Notes: generated by a model from the sequence alone, not told the origin. DNA of 64,000 nucleotides from Crocinitomicaceae bacterium (GCA_017984635.1 JAGNZC010000005.1:1-64000); one strand, 5' to 3'; counted from the first letter of the stretch, positions 25,563-35,357 are shown. A program made the numbers and translations.

Positions 25563-27500
25563 TTATTCTTCAATCAATAATAATTGCTCAGTGAATTGCT
25601 CCCACTCGATCATTTTTGTATCTAATTCTTCTTTTACAGCATTAAATTCTTGTAGTTTTAAGGCTGCATTCTCTTCATTACTGTAATCTAAATTAGCAAT
25701 TTCAACTGTCATTAAAGCAATCTTTTTTTCCAAATCTTCAATTTTATCTTCACAACGTTTCAATTGATTGTTTAATTGTGTCTTTTGACGCTTTAATTCT
25801 TTGGCCTCATCGAATGTCAATGGCTTCTTTTCATCAATGGTAATTTTTTCAATTTTCTTTTCAATCGGTTTTATTACATCAATACCATTTGATATGTCCA
25901 TTTTACGCTGTAAGAACTCTTGTACGCCAAAATGATGGATTTTCAATGTGTGATCTTCAATGTCCCAAATACGATTCGTTAAATCTTGTAAAAACTCACG
26001 GTCATGCGAAACAACGATAAAGGTTCCTTCGTAATTTTTCAATGCTTCTTTTAACACTTCTTTACTTTGTATATCTAGGTGATTTGTAGGTTCATCTAAA
26101 ATTAATACATTGGAAGGGCTCAACAACAATTGACACAAGGCCAAACGCGTGCGTTCACCTCCTGATAAAACACCTACCCGTTTATCGACATCTTCACCCG
26201 TGAATAAGAATGCGCCTAATACACTTCGTAAATCTTTACGGATTTCTCCTTCAGCAATGGCGTCAACCGTTTCATAAATCGTTTTCATTGGATCTAATGA
26301 ATCCGCTTGATCTTGAGCGAAATAAGTGATTTTAGCATTGTGCCCTAAATTTACCTGACCATCGCCTTCTAATTTATTCAATAATCTCTTTAATAAGGTA
26401 GATTTACCAACACCATTTGGGCCTAGCAATGCAATTTTTTCACCACGTCCAACTGTTAAATTGATATTTTTGAAAAGTATTTTATCTCCGAAAGATTTTC
26501 CCATGTCGATCATTTCCAATACCCACTTACCTGGTTGAATACTCAATGGAAAAGCAATACGCATTCGGGCCACTTGGTCCTTCTCAACTTCGATTCGTTC
26601 TGTTTTATCTAATTTTTTAATTAACGACTGCGCAAAAGCAGCTTTGTTTTTCTTGGCACGGAATTTATTAATTAATTCTTCAGCGTGTTTAATATCTTTA
26701 TCCTGTTGCTTTTTCGCTCCTTCTAACCGTTCGAGTTCTTCTTCTCTTACAGCTTTATACTTTGTGTAAGGAAATGGAAAATCAAGTACTTTTCCCATGC
26801 TTATTTCCAACGTACGTTTAGTGACGTTATCTAAGAATAAACGATCATGTGATATAACAATAACAGCACCTTCAAATTTTTGTAAATAGTTTTCTAACCA
26901 ACTAATAGAAATAATATCTAAGTGATTGGTTGGTTCATCTAATAATATAACATCCGGTTGATTAACCAATATTTTAGCTAATTCAGCACGCATTTTCCAA
27001 CCACCAGAAAATGTAGATAAATCACGGTGTAATTCTTCCTCGCTAAAACCTAAGCCTTTTAAAGTTGTTACGATGCGTTCTTCCCACAAAAATCCTTCAT
27101 GCAAATTAAACGTATGGTTTAATTCATTGAGTTCATTTAAAAGATTTAAATAACTTTCGGATGAATAATCCTCACGTGTAACTAAATCATGATTAACCTT
27201 GTCTAATTGTGTTCTTAAATGTGTTAATAATTCATTTGATTGATTCAAATATTCAAAGACAGATTGATGGGTGTCAATTTTGATATCTTGCGTTAAAAAA
27301 CCAATCGTACAATCTTTCGGTTTGTGAATTTTACCATCTGTAGCTGTATCTCTTCCGGATAATAAGCGCAACATAGTTGATTTACCTGCACCATTCTTTC
27401 CAACTAAACCAATTTTATCTCCTTTATTAATCTGTAAATTAACATGTTGAAATAAATATCCTTGTGGTAAATGAACCCCTAATTGTTCTAAATTAATCAT
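25563..27500 (-). CDS. ABC-F family ATP-binding protein (complete)
   Basis: 645 residues, two ABC cassettes and no membrane segments. Cassette 1: Walker A GKNGAGKST, signature FSGGW, Walker B VILLDEPTNHLD. Cassette 2: Walker A GPNGVGKST, signature LSGGERTRLAL, second DEPTNHLD. An interdomain charged linker (about 240-300, with FRAKKNKAAFAQS) is the P-site tRNA interaction motif of the family. A C-terminal coiled coil (about 560-640) follows. It acts on the ribosome as a translation factor; subfamily is close to YkpA/Uup by length, not certain. The ATG lies four bases after a perfect -7 box. Confidence 0.94.
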   Translation of the reverse strand: MINLEQLGVHLPQGYLFQHVNLQINKGDKIGLVGKNGAGKSTMLRLLSGRDTATDGKIHKPKDCTIGFLTQDIKIDTHQSVFEYLNQSNELLTHLRTQLDKVNHDLVTREDYSSESYLNLLNELNELNHTFNLHEGFLWEERIVTTLKGLGFSEEELHRDLSTFSGGWKMRAELAKILVNQPDVILLDEPTNHLDIISISWLENYLQKFEGAVIVISHDRLFLDNVTKRTLEISMGKVLDFPFPYTKYKAVREEELERLEGAKKQQDKDIKHAEELINKFRAKKNKAAFAQSLIKKLDKTERIEVEKDQVARMRIAFPLSIQPGKWVLEMIDMGKSFGDKILFKNINLTVGRGEKIALLGPNGVGKSTLLKRLLNKLEGDGQVNLGHNAKITYFAQDQADSLDPMKTIYETVDAIAEGEIRKDLRSVLGAFLFTGEDVDKRVGVLSGGERTRLALCQLLLSPSNVLILDEPTNHLDIQSKEVLKEALKNYEGTFIVVSHDREFLQDLTNRIWDIEDHTLKIHHFGVQEFLQRKMDISNGIDVIKPIEKKIEKITIDEKKPLTFDEAKELKRQKTQLNNQLKRCEDKIEDLEKKIALMTVEIANLDYSNEENAALKLQEFNAVKEELDTKMIEWEQFTEQLLLIEE

Positions 27501-27504
27501 GTCG

Positions 27505-27512
27505 CAAAGATA
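27505..27512 (-). promoter_or_regulatory. -7 box (TATCTTTG) abutting the ABC-F start codon
   Basis: TATCTTTG on the minus strand, four bases (CGAC) before the ATG. If this is the promoter, the transcript starts at or within two bases of the ATG, giving a leaderless mRNA. The -33 region has no TTTG. It lies just after the gldN terminator, as a new promoter should. Confidence 0.6.
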
Positions 27513-27545
27513 CGTTCTTAATAACTAAGATAAAAATTGTTGGCA

Positions 27546-27573
27546 TAAAAAAACCCCGATAAATCGGGGTTTT
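27546..27573 (-). terminator. Terminator of the porP-gldKLMN operon
   Basis: Perfect stem ACCCCGAT / ATCGGGGT with an AA loop (27553-27570), extended by A/T pairs, followed on the minus strand by seven T. It lies 19 bases after the gldN stop. Confidence 0.92.
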
Positions 27574-27591
27574 AAAATTATTGTTTATGAA

Positions 27592-28599
27592 TTAGAAATT
27601 CCAAACATCGTGTTCTATAGTACGAATTTCTTCTTTGATTCTTTCCGCTTCGTGTAAAGCATCAACACCATTTTTGTAAGTATCTATACCTCTATCGTAC
27701 ACATTACTTTCTTTGTACATAACCGCATTGAAACGTCTTTTCCAGAATAAGTCGTCAAAACTCATCCATTGCGCATCATTTGCTTCATTATATACAAAAT
27801 AGTTGTTAAAAACTAAACGACACTCAGGGAAATACAACCAGAATAATTCAACGTATTTACCACCTTCTTTAGTTTGGTCGTAAATAACTGGTGCTAATCC
27901 TAAAATACGTTTATCTAAAACTGAACGCTCTTTATCAAAGAACCATTCTTCTTTTAAACGGTATTGAACAATGTTTTCAGATAAAATAGGAGATTTTTCT
28001 TGAACTAATACAGGTGCTAAAGTAATTTCACTTCCACTTGCATCATATGTTACAGAATCTTCACCATTTACTCCTTTAGGAGTTTCAAATCTTGCTTCAC
28101 CTAATACATTTAAATAACCATCTACTGAAGCTTTGAAATTTTTATCTGATTGTAAATTCATTCCAGCTTGAGCTTTCAAAGGATATTTGAATTGATCACC
28201 ATCTTTTTCACCTGCTCCAAAAATATCAAATGGATTTTTAGGCTCATAAATAGTTAAATTCTCATTCAAAATATTGTGTTTGATAACAGTCCACAAGCTC
28301 CAACGAGATGCATTTTTAATCCAAATACTATCTTGGTAACGATCAAATGGGTAGTACATTGAATGATTAATTTTCTCTCTCAAATCAATGTAACTCCAAA
28401 CACGACGATTCCAAATAACATCTGCTTCACGCACATCTTCATATGCAATCATTCGTTTTGTAGGAACGTGTTCTTTAATATAAATACCATCAATAACGCC
28501 TTCACTAGGCACATTAACAGGTCCTCCATTTACTTCAAGTTGAGCGTAAGAATTCATTGCAAAAGCAACAAATAACAAACTAAATAATATACTTTTCAT
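27592..28599 (-). CDS. gldN: T9SS ring component GldN
   Basis: 335 residues. Signal peptide (cleaved near NSYAQ). It has the GldN/PorN family segments: DVREADVIWNRRVWSYIDLREKINH, YYPFDRYQD, RWSLWTVIKHNI, a KEEWFFDKERSVLDKRILGLAPV region and PECRLVFNNYFVYN. GldN binds GldK to form the periplasmic ring of the type IX secretion system. No gldO paralogue is next to it. Last gene before the operon terminator. Confidence 0.97.
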   Translation of the reverse strand: MKSILFSLLFVAFAMNSYAQLEVNGGPVNVPSEGVIDGIYIKEHVPTKRMIAYEDVREADVIWNRRVWSYIDLREKINHSMYYPFDRYQDSIWIKNASRWSLWTVIKHNILNENLTIYEPKNPFDIFGAGEKDGDQFKYPLKAQAGMNLQSDKNFKASVDGYLNVLGEARFETPKGVNGEDSVTYDASGSEITLAPVLVQEKSPILSENIVQYRLKEEWFFDKERSVLDKRILGLAPVIYDQTKEGGKYVELFWLYFPECRLVFNNYFVYNEANDAQWMSFDDLFWKRRFNAVMYKESNVYDRGIDTYKNGVDALHEAERIKEEIRTIEHDVWNF

Positions 28600-28641
28600 T
28601 TTTATGGTTTTATTTTTATTAAAAAACTTTCCTACAATTAC

Positions 28642-30384
28642 TTATAATTTAAATGCAGAAGTTGCTGTTTTATTAGAAACACCAGTACCACTGTATACAC
28701 AAGAGAACATAACTTGTGATCCTGCAGGTGCAGCTTTCAAGAAACGCATTGCTTCATCAGATAATGTACTTCCCTGACCAACAACTGTTTTTGGAGCACC
28801 AGGTATGGACATAGCCCATTGTGTAACGTTAAATTTAGCTTTAGTTAATGGAATTGCTTCACCGTATCCAGCGTATAAATTTTTAGCTGTTCTAGATGTT
28901 ACTTTTTCTCCATCAGATGCTTTACCCCAATAAATTTCTGCTTTAGGCATTGATTTAATATCGAAAGTAAATGAACCTAAATTTACACTTTTATTCGTTA
29001 CAGAATTTTTACCAAATACTGAAATAGAACATGTTTTACCAGCTCCAGGTGTTGCTACCCATTGTGCTCCTGATTTAGACAAACTAACTCCAGCACCACT
29101 GATAGTAGTTTGATCATAACCCGATGCTACTGCTTCAACCATGTTAGAATAACCTCTATATAAAACTCTTAAATCTGGCAAAGAAACTGTTCCTTGCGGC
29201 TTCATAATTTTTATTGTATGTGTCCACTTTTCAGTTTTAGTTGCTCCAGATTTGTTTTTAATCGAAACAGTTCCACTTACAGGCATTTCAGCACCACCAG
29301 AAACTCTAATTTTTACAGTTCCTTGACCGTCTGCTACAGTTACTGATCCAGGACCTGTTACTGTTGGTTGATTATCAGTATCAAATGCTGCCATCATTAC
29401 TTTTAACTCAACTTCGTCACCTGAATTGGCAACAGCTGGACCATACGCTAAACCAACAATTTTGTTGAAGCTGTATTCACCTGTACTAACACGCGATTTA
29501 ATGTGAGCAACCGCCGTAGCTCTTGCTGCTAAAATCTCTTGTTGCATAGCTGTTAACGAAGCAACTGCACCAACTAAAGGAGCGTGATCAAAAGTTTTAC
29601 CTATCCAATGAACACCTTTCTCTTCGTCCATGTCTACGCGTTCTGGTTTGGTTAATTCCATGTAAATGTTTTTCAACACTTCACCATCATCGTTCACGTT
29701 GACTTTGTTTTTAGCAATCATTGCATCTACTTGCTTTGCTAGGTCATCGTTGTCTTTAAATTTGTTGATGTTTGTCGGACTAAAAGTAAATCCTTTAGCA
29801 CCAACTTTATACGTTCCAACTAATTTACAAACAACATTTCTAAAATCATTGTAACTGTTCCATAATTTAAGACCATCACCTTTTGGATTTTTAATCTCCT
29901 CACCAACGATGATATGCATAGGAACATCATATTGATCTTTTGCTTGTACAGCCATCAAATTCAAACGAGTTGGCAATAATGGGCTTGCTTTACTGTAAGG
30001 TACCCATACCAATGCTTCTTTATCTTTGTCTTTAATTTTAGTGATGTCTTCACCACTTTCTTTTAAGATTTTCAATTTCAAATCATCAATTTCTTTGATA
30101 CGTTTTGCTGTTTCAGCATCAATTTGATCAATTATTCCTAAGTAATACTTTACTTTTTGAATTTTCTCAATTGCATTCGTTTTATCAGCTAATTCACCGC
30201 TCAAATCAGATTTTGCAGCATTACCTCTATCTAAATGAGTGATAGAAGATTTTTGCGTATTTTCTTCAATTGCAACGAAAGCATCTAATACTTGTTTTGA
30301 TACGTTAAGGGCCAGAAGTGCGGTAAGTACAAGGTACATCATACCGATCATCTTCTGTCTTGGGGTTTCTTTTCCTCCTGCCAT
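28642..30384 (-). CDS. gldM: T9SS motor protein GldM
   Basis: 580 residues, about 60 longer than the F. johnsoniae protein as I recall it (about 513). A cytoplasmic start (AGGKETPRQKM), one membrane helix (about 13-35, MMYLVLTALLALNVSKQV) and four periplasmic beta/Ig-like domains. Conserved glycine-rich strands such as ANSGDEVELKVMMAAFD mark D2. GldL and GldM form the proton-driven rotary motor; GldM reaches the GldK/N ring. The start ATG is clear. The extra length lies in the periplasmic domains. Confidence 0.96.
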   Translation of the reverse strand: MAGGKETPRQKMIGMMYLVLTALLALNVSKQVLDAFVAIEENTQKSSITHLDRGNAAKSDLSGELADKTNAIEKIQKVKYYLGIIDQIDAETAKRIKEIDDLKLKILKESGEDITKIKDKDKEALVWVPYSKASPLLPTRLNLMAVQAKDQYDVPMHIIVGEEIKNPKGDGLKLWNSYNDFRNVVCKLVGTYKVGAKGFTFSPTNINKFKDNDDLAKQVDAMIAKNKVNVNDDGEVLKNIYMELTKPERVDMDEEKGVHWIGKTFDHAPLVGAVASLTAMQQEILAARATAVAHIKSRVSTGEYSFNKIVGLAYGPAVANSGDEVELKVMMAAFDTDNQPTVTGPGSVTVADGQGTVKIRVSGGAEMPVSGTVSIKNKSGATKTEKWTHTIKIMKPQGTVSLPDLRVLYRGYSNMVEAVASGYDQTTISGAGVSLSKSGAQWVATPGAGKTCSISVFGKNSVTNKSVNLGSFTFDIKSMPKAEIYWGKASDGEKVTSRTAKNLYAGYGEAIPLTKAKFNVTQWAMSIPGAPKTVVGQGSTLSDEAMRFLKAAPAGSQVMFSCVYSGTGVSNKTATSAFKL

Positions 30385-30454
30385 GATTTAATTAATTTTT
30401 ATTGTTAATCAATAAATATTTTCAATAACTTTAATATAACTGGTTAATCAAAGA

Positions 30455-31264
30455 TTACCCTTTAGTTATTGTCATAGCTTTTAACATATTTCCGTAAACG
30501 TTATTCAAGTCAGTTAAGTTTTTAGACAATAACGCCATGTTTTCTCTGTACAATCTTGTATCTTCAGTTGAAGCAGAAAGATTAGCCATCATTTCAGTTA
30601 CTTGAGATTGGAATTTCTCTGTAGCTTCTAAATGAGATGAAGAACCTTTTAATTGTAATTCATAAACATTGTTCAAAGCAGCTAAATTTTTAGATACTTT
30701 TTGCATTTGCTCACCAAAAGACTCACCATCTTTCGCATCAGAAGTCATTCCTGAAATTGAAACAGATGCTCTTTCATATGCTTCAGAAAGGTTAGAAACT
30801 TTATCAGATGCTGCTTGTAAGCTAGAAACATATGAATCAGTTGCAGCAGCAGCAGAAGAAACAGATTTCAATTGAGCTGCATTTTCACCTAATGAACGCA
30901 TACCATCTCCAAGACGCTCTAACAATTGACTATCAATTTTAGCTTCTTCTAACATTTTATCTAATTGATCCGTAATTCCATTACCGCCTTTAGATTTTCC
31001 TGCTGGTAAATTACTATGATCTAATTCATCAGAATGACCTAAAGCTAACTCAGGGTAAACTAATTCCCAGTTTGGATCTTCATGAATCGGTTCGAAAGCA
31101 GAGAAGATGAAAATCAACGCCTCAGTACTTAATCCTACTACTAGCATCGGCCCTGCAAACGGCCAGTGCATAATTTTAAATAAAGCTCCTACGATTACTA
31201 CTGCTGCACCAAATCCATACAGTTTCGCCATAAACTTTTTCCATCCTTTACTTCCTGGTTTCAT
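30455..31264 (-). CDS. gldL: T9SS motor protein GldL
   Basis: 269 residues. Two membrane helices (about 14-34 and 37-58) in the family segment LYGFGAAVVIVGALFKIMHW, with FAGPMLVVGLSTEALIFIFSAFEP. A long cytoplasmic helical tail (about 95-265) is rich in Ser/Ala/Asn with coiled-coil heptads. A Glu in the second helix (in STEALIF) is the likely proton-path residue by family. It partners GldM. The spacing to gldM is 70 bases, with no hairpin. Confidence 0.96.
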   Translation of the reverse strand: MKPGSKGWKKFMAKLYGFGAAVVIVGALFKIMHWPFAGPMLVVGLSTEALIFIFSAFEPIHEDPNWELVYPELALGHSDELDHSNLPAGKSKGGNGITDQLDKMLEEAKIDSQLLERLGDGMRSLGENAAQLKSVSSAAAATDSYVSSLQAASDKVSNLSEAYERASVSISGMTSDAKDGESFGEQMQKVSKNLAALNNVYELQLKGSSSHLEATEKFQSQVTEMMANLSASTEDTRLYRENMALLSKNLTDLNNVYGNMLKAMTITKG

Positions 31265-31319
31265 AGTTTTTTGTTTTTGTGTTTTTAAATAATTTAATTG
31301 TTTTGTTGTTTATTTATTC

Positions 31320-32882
31320 TTAGCGTAGTTCAATATCGCTGCGAATTTCTTCACCACCTTCTCTTGAGAAATCTCTTCCTCCTCTTCCAAGGTGAGTCAT
31401 TACGTTTCTAAATCCAACATAAGATTTTGATGAATCTTGGTACTCGTATGTACGTGTTGCATTGTGTAAATAGTAGCCTATGTCTTTCCAAGAACCACCT
31501 CTAATAACTTTACGTTTATTAGCTGGAGCATCCCAGTCCATTGCATCATATCTGTAATCAGCACTCATGTCATGAGAAAACTCATACATAGACTCATCAT
31601 AAGCTGTTTCACACCATTCAGCAACATTACCAGCCATACAATATAATCCCCATCCATTTGGATTGTATGAATATACTTTAACTGTTTGTACACCACCATC
31701 ATCTTCGTAGCGACCTCTCATAGGTTTGAAGTTTCCTAAGAAACATCCTGCTTCATTACGAATGTAAGGACCACCCCAAGGATACTGTGACATTTCCAAA
31801 TCACCTCTTGCTGCATATTCCCATTCTGACTCATTAGGCAAACGGAAATCGTTTACAAATAAATCTCCCATAGAAACTAACCAATTGTTTAAGAATTGTG
31901 TTCTCCATACTGCAAAAGCTTTTGCTTGAACCCATGTAACACCAACTACAGGATAATTATCATAGGCAGGATGCCAGAAGTACATGTTAGTTACAGGATC
32001 ATTAAATGAATAAGTGAAATCACGAACCCAACATAAAGTATCAGGATAAACGTTGATTACCTCATCAATAATAAATCTTTTTCTGTCTTCATGACCACGA
32101 ATCGCATTGTTTTGTCCTTTTTTGTTGAAGAAACCTAAGTCTTTATCTTGCCCTTGAGGTTCTTTCGTAAATGGATGAACTGGTGAAATTAATGTTCTAT
32201 GCTCTTCTACAGATTTTGACGCTGGATCTTGAACTTGACCAGTTGATTCATAACCATCTTTAGTAATGTTTATTCTTCCTCTTTTAGCTGCCTCTTTGTA
32301 ATCAATCCAGTAATACTTAAACATCAATTTACGCACATCGATTTCGCGTCTTTTATAATATCTTTCAGGTTGTGGATAATACATGTCAGCCAATAAAGGA
32401 ACAACTAACTCATCAGAGTAATCAATTGGACGATCCCAGTTTAAATTAAAGATTGAACGATTATTATCTCTATCAGAAGGATCATAATCAGCAAACTCCA
32501 AAGCTCCTTCATCAAAATAACGATCTTGGTAATTAATGTAACGTTCCGCTTCATCATCAGCTTCTAAACCAACGTACAATTTATCACGTGCTATCGAATC
32601 ACGAACCCACTCTACGAATTGACGGTATTCATTGTTTGAAATCTCTGTTTGATCCATGTAAAACGCCGGAACAGTAACTGTTTTAGCACGTGTTTCATGT
32701 TTAAACGGAACATCTTGATCGTTTTCACCCATCTGGAAAGATCCATGAGGAATGTAAACCATACCTAAAGGAACTTCAGGATTGTATACTGGTCTACCTA
32801 AAGCACCCGTTAAGTGACCAGAAGATTGTTTACAAGCAACCATCAGAACACTCAATACGACAAATAACAAAAGTTTTTTCAT
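31320..32882 (-). CDS. gldK: T9SS ring lipoprotein GldK
   Basis: 520 residues. Lipoprotein signal with C17 (LMVAC). The rest is an FGE-sulfatase/SUMF1-like domain: MVYIPHGSFQMGENDQD, VTVPAFYMDQTEISNNEYRQF, PVVGVTWVQAKAFAVWR, RLPNESEWEYAARG, MAGNVAEWCE and KVIRGGSWKD. The catalytic Cys pair of true FGE is absent, as expected for this structural protein. GldK anchors the GldK/N ring at the outer membrane. A purine-rich AAAGAGGT lies just before the ATG, an unusual Shine-Dalgarno-like sequence for this phylum. Confidence 0.97.
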   Translation of the reverse strand: MKKLLLFVVLSVLMVACKQSSGHLTGALGRPVYNPEVPLGMVYIPHGSFQMGENDQDVPFKHETRAKTVTVPAFYMDQTEISNNEYRQFVEWVRDSIARDKLYVGLEADDEAERYINYQDRYFDEGALEFADYDPSDRDNNRSIFNLNWDRPIDYSDELVVPLLADMYYPQPERYYKRREIDVRKLMFKYYWIDYKEAAKRGRINITKDGYESTGQVQDPASKSVEEHRTLISPVHPFTKEPQGQDKDLGFFNKKGQNNAIRGHEDRKRFIIDEVINVYPDTLCWVRDFTYSFNDPVTNMYFWHPAYDNYPVVGVTWVQAKAFAVWRTQFLNNWLVSMGDLFVNDFRLPNESEWEYAARGDLEMSQYPWGGPYIRNEAGCFLGNFKPMRGRYEDDGGVQTVKVYSYNPNGWGLYCMAGNVAEWCETAYDESMYEFSHDMSADYRYDAMDWDAPANKRKVIRGGSWKDIGYYLHNATRTYEYQDSSKSYVGFRNVMTHLGRGGRDFSREGGEEIRSDIELR

Positions 32883-32999
32883 TTTACCTCTTTTATATTT
32901 TAATTTCCGGATTCAACTAAACATTTACAGGATCAATAGTTTGAATTATAACGGAAAGTAACCTAAATTGGTTACAAATATTGTAATAATTTTTTTAAT

Positions 33000-33935
33000 T
33001 TACAACCATCTAGGGTGAATCGCCTTAGACATTGGTGGTTTTGGCAAGTGGTAACAATACTTTAAAAGTATCTCGTGAGAACCTCTTGATGCACTTGCTA
33101 ATTTATTTGTTGTAAGATCATAAGAATATCCTATTGTAAAGTTTTTCATAGGGATATAACCTAACATGACTCCAACTGCATCAACTGTTCTATATGTTAA
33201 TCCACCATATAATTTATCGTTGTAGATATAACGAACACTAATATCAGAAGAAAATTTAACTAAGTCTGTACGAACCAAGGCTTGTGCATCTAAATCACCA
33301 CCCCAAATATCTTTGAACTTTTTTCCTCCCATTAAATAATAGTGGCGAGCCATTTGATATTTCTGATCTATGTTACCTACTTTTTGAGTCATCAACGATT
33401 CATTTAAGTGAGTTGAAGAAATACCAACATAATAATCAGAAGAACCTTTGAAGTAAATTCCAAAATTCAAATCTAAATTAGTTGCACTAAATTCTGTTGG
33501 TAATTTTGAATCGGCAGCTGTTGTTGGCGGAACCCAATCAGGAGACATACCAAAATTAACCATACCAGCACCAATTCCAATTCCTAATGTGCCAGCACTT
33601 CCTAATCTTATTGGAAATGAATAATTTAACAATAAATTATTTTGTCTATTGAAACCAATTGCATCATGAAAAAATGAAATACCAATACCTCCTGGGAAAA
33701 AACGAGTTAAATTCGCTTCCACATTTAAAACACCTGAGTTTGGAGCGCCACTAATTTTATCCCATTGATTTCTATACAATGATGTGGCACAAATACCTTC
33801 TTCAATACCTGTAGAACCAGGATTTATACTCATTTTATCATACATAAAGTGAGTAATCAATTTATCTTGTTGTGCGATTACGTTTCCGTATGCAACAACC
33901 AATAAAGAGGTTAAAAGAATAATTTTTTTCTTCAT
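33000..33935 (-). CDS. PorP/SprF-type T9SS outer-membrane protein
   Basis: 311 residues. Signal peptide (ending near VIAQQ), then a PorP/SprF family 14-stranded barrel: LITHFMYDKMSINPGSTG, LYRNQWDKISGAPNSGVLN, GIGISFFHDAIGF and GYIPMKNFTIGYSYDLTT, C-terminal SHEILLKYCYHLP. PorP/SprF proteins act with the T9SS, usually as anchors for specific large cargo. It lies 117 bases upstream of gldK, in the position of PorP. The paralogue cannot be named from sequence alone. Confidence 0.92.
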   Translation of the reverse strand: MKKKIILLTSLLVVAYGNVIAQQDKLITHFMYDKMSINPGSTGIEEGICATSLYRNQWDKISGAPNSGVLNVEANLTRFFPGGIGISFFHDAIGFNRQNNLLLNYSFPIRLGSAGTLGIGIGAGMVNFGMSPDWVPPTTAADSKLPTEFSATNLDLNFGIYFKGSSDYYVGISSTHLNESLMTQKVGNIDQKYQMARHYYLMGGKKFKDIWGGDLDAQALVRTDLVKFSSDISVRYIYNDKLYGGLTYRTVDAVGVMLGYIPMKNFTIGYSYDLTTNKLASASRGSHEILLKYCYHLPKPPMSKAIHPRWL

Positions 33936-34110
33936 AAATAGTGTTTCTCTTGCTAATAAAAAACTAGAAAAAGTAGTAATTTTTCTCCAATTCAGGGGAC
34001 TAAAATAATTAATTTAATTTAAAAAAGAAATTTTTTAGCAGAATCTTATGTTAAAAAAAAACAGATACTAGTTAGAAACCCTATTATCAAGTAGATGCGT
34101 CGCTTTTATT

Positions 34111-35268
34111 CTACACTAATTTTTGATAGGTTTTCCACCATAAATTTGGTATTTCGTTTTTCATGGCACGTTCGTAGTCATCATAATTACAAGGCACTAA
34201 ATGATGTCGATCATATTTTGAATTTGTTGCACTTGGAAATGGAACCTCTAGCCACCATCTCTCAGACTTATTACTTTTATAGAATACCAATTCATTTTTA
34301 AAATCATCAATGTGAACAATAAACTTAATGTAGTCTTTTTTGGTACAAACTGGAAAATCACCAACACGCTGTGAAACGCCGTCAATAAAATACCAAATCA
34401 TTTGCGCGATCAAGCCGTCTACTAATTTAAAGTGCGTAGAACTATAATAATTAAAAATCCCGAATGCAGTCAGTTTATCACTAATACCGGCGTATTTACT
34501 GATTTGACATATTTGATCTGCCATGAACCCATTAGGAGAATGATAATAGTCAGAACCTAAATCTGCTGCTTTAATTGCTGTTACATCAATGCTCAAAATA
34601 TCTGCATTACGTAAATGCGGTTCAGCCTTTCTAAAATCAGTATTGTATTCACCTAAACGGCAACAATCGAAATACAATTTTTCGTACAAATCGAATTCTG
34701 CAGATGCAACCAATGGAGCTTGCATTCCTATATTAGCATGGTTAAACAAATAACAAGGTCGATCCAATAACATGTGACTTAAATAACCTGAAGAAGAAAC
34801 TGGCTCGTCCGGATTACCTAAATCTAATTTAGAATCAATCGAACAACTATTAACCATTTGTTCTAACTGCGAGTAACCTTTGTAAATGGCCACTTTTAAA
34901 TCATGGCTTCCACCAATAATAATTGGGATAATTTGCTTTTTTACTAATTCAGCAACACATTGAGAAAGAGCAAAATACGTGTCATTCAAAGTTGCACCAG
35001 GTAAAATATCCCCTAAGTCATACAATGGAAAATTCCACGATGAACCACTGTATAATTGATAAAAACTAGATCTAAAATGCGTTGGATTTGAATTAATTTC
35101 TATTGTCTTATCGCCTCTAAATTCTGGAACAAAAATCAAAGCTAAACCACCTGTTTTTAGTTCAGGAAATCCAGTTGATGTGTTTAGCTGAATTTTAGAC
35201 CCAATTTGCTGTTCGTCATAAACTCCAAGCGACTCAATTGGCGAGAAGTAAATAGAAATATCTTTCAT
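34111..35268 (-). CDS. Arginase/formimidoylglutamase-fold protein with substituted metal ligands
   Basis: 385 residues. The ureohydrolase fold is recognisable: IIIGGSHDLK (H122, canonical GGDHS), SIDSKLD (D145, K147, D149, where DAHxD has His) and SIDVTAI (D228, T230, where SxDxD has Asp). Four of six Mn ligands remain. It is often annotated formimidoylglutamase in Bacteroidota, but catalysis is doubtful and no histidine-degradation genes are nearby. It sits between topA and porP, a placement I recall in other flavobacteria. A role with the T9SS is inference. Confidence 0.8.
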   Translation of the reverse strand: MKDISIYFSPIESLGVYDEQQIGSKIQLNTSTGFPELKTGGLALIFVPEFRGDKTIEINSNPTHFRSSFYQLYSGSSWNFPLYDLGDILPGATLNDTYFALSQCVAELVKKQIIPIIIGGSHDLKVAIYKGYSQLEQMVNSCSIDSKLDLGNPDEPVSSSGYLSHMLLDRPCYLFNHANIGMQAPLVASAEFDLYEKLYFDCCRLGEYNTDFRKAEPHLRNADILSIDVTAIKAADLGSDYYHSPNGFMADQICQISKYAGISDKLTAFGIFNYYSSTHFKLVDGLIAQMIWYFIDGVSQRVGDFPVCTKKDYIKFIVHIDDFKNELVFYKSNKSERWWLEVPFPSATNSKYDRHHLVPCNYDDYERAMKNEIPNLWWKTYQKLV

Positions 35269-35303
35269 TGTGCAATTTTTCTCAAAACTACATGAAAAAG
35301 AAT

Positions 35304-35319
35304 TGCAGTATGCTCTGCA
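35304..35319 (-). terminator. Weak hairpin downstream of topA
   Basis: TGCAG / CTGCA five-pair stem, then a T-rich run on the minus strand (ATTCTTTTTC). Too short for confidence; it may only slow read-through from topA. Confidence 0.3.
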
Positions 35320-35357
35320 GTAAGAAAGTATTAAAGATGTAAATGTTTATAAAACGC

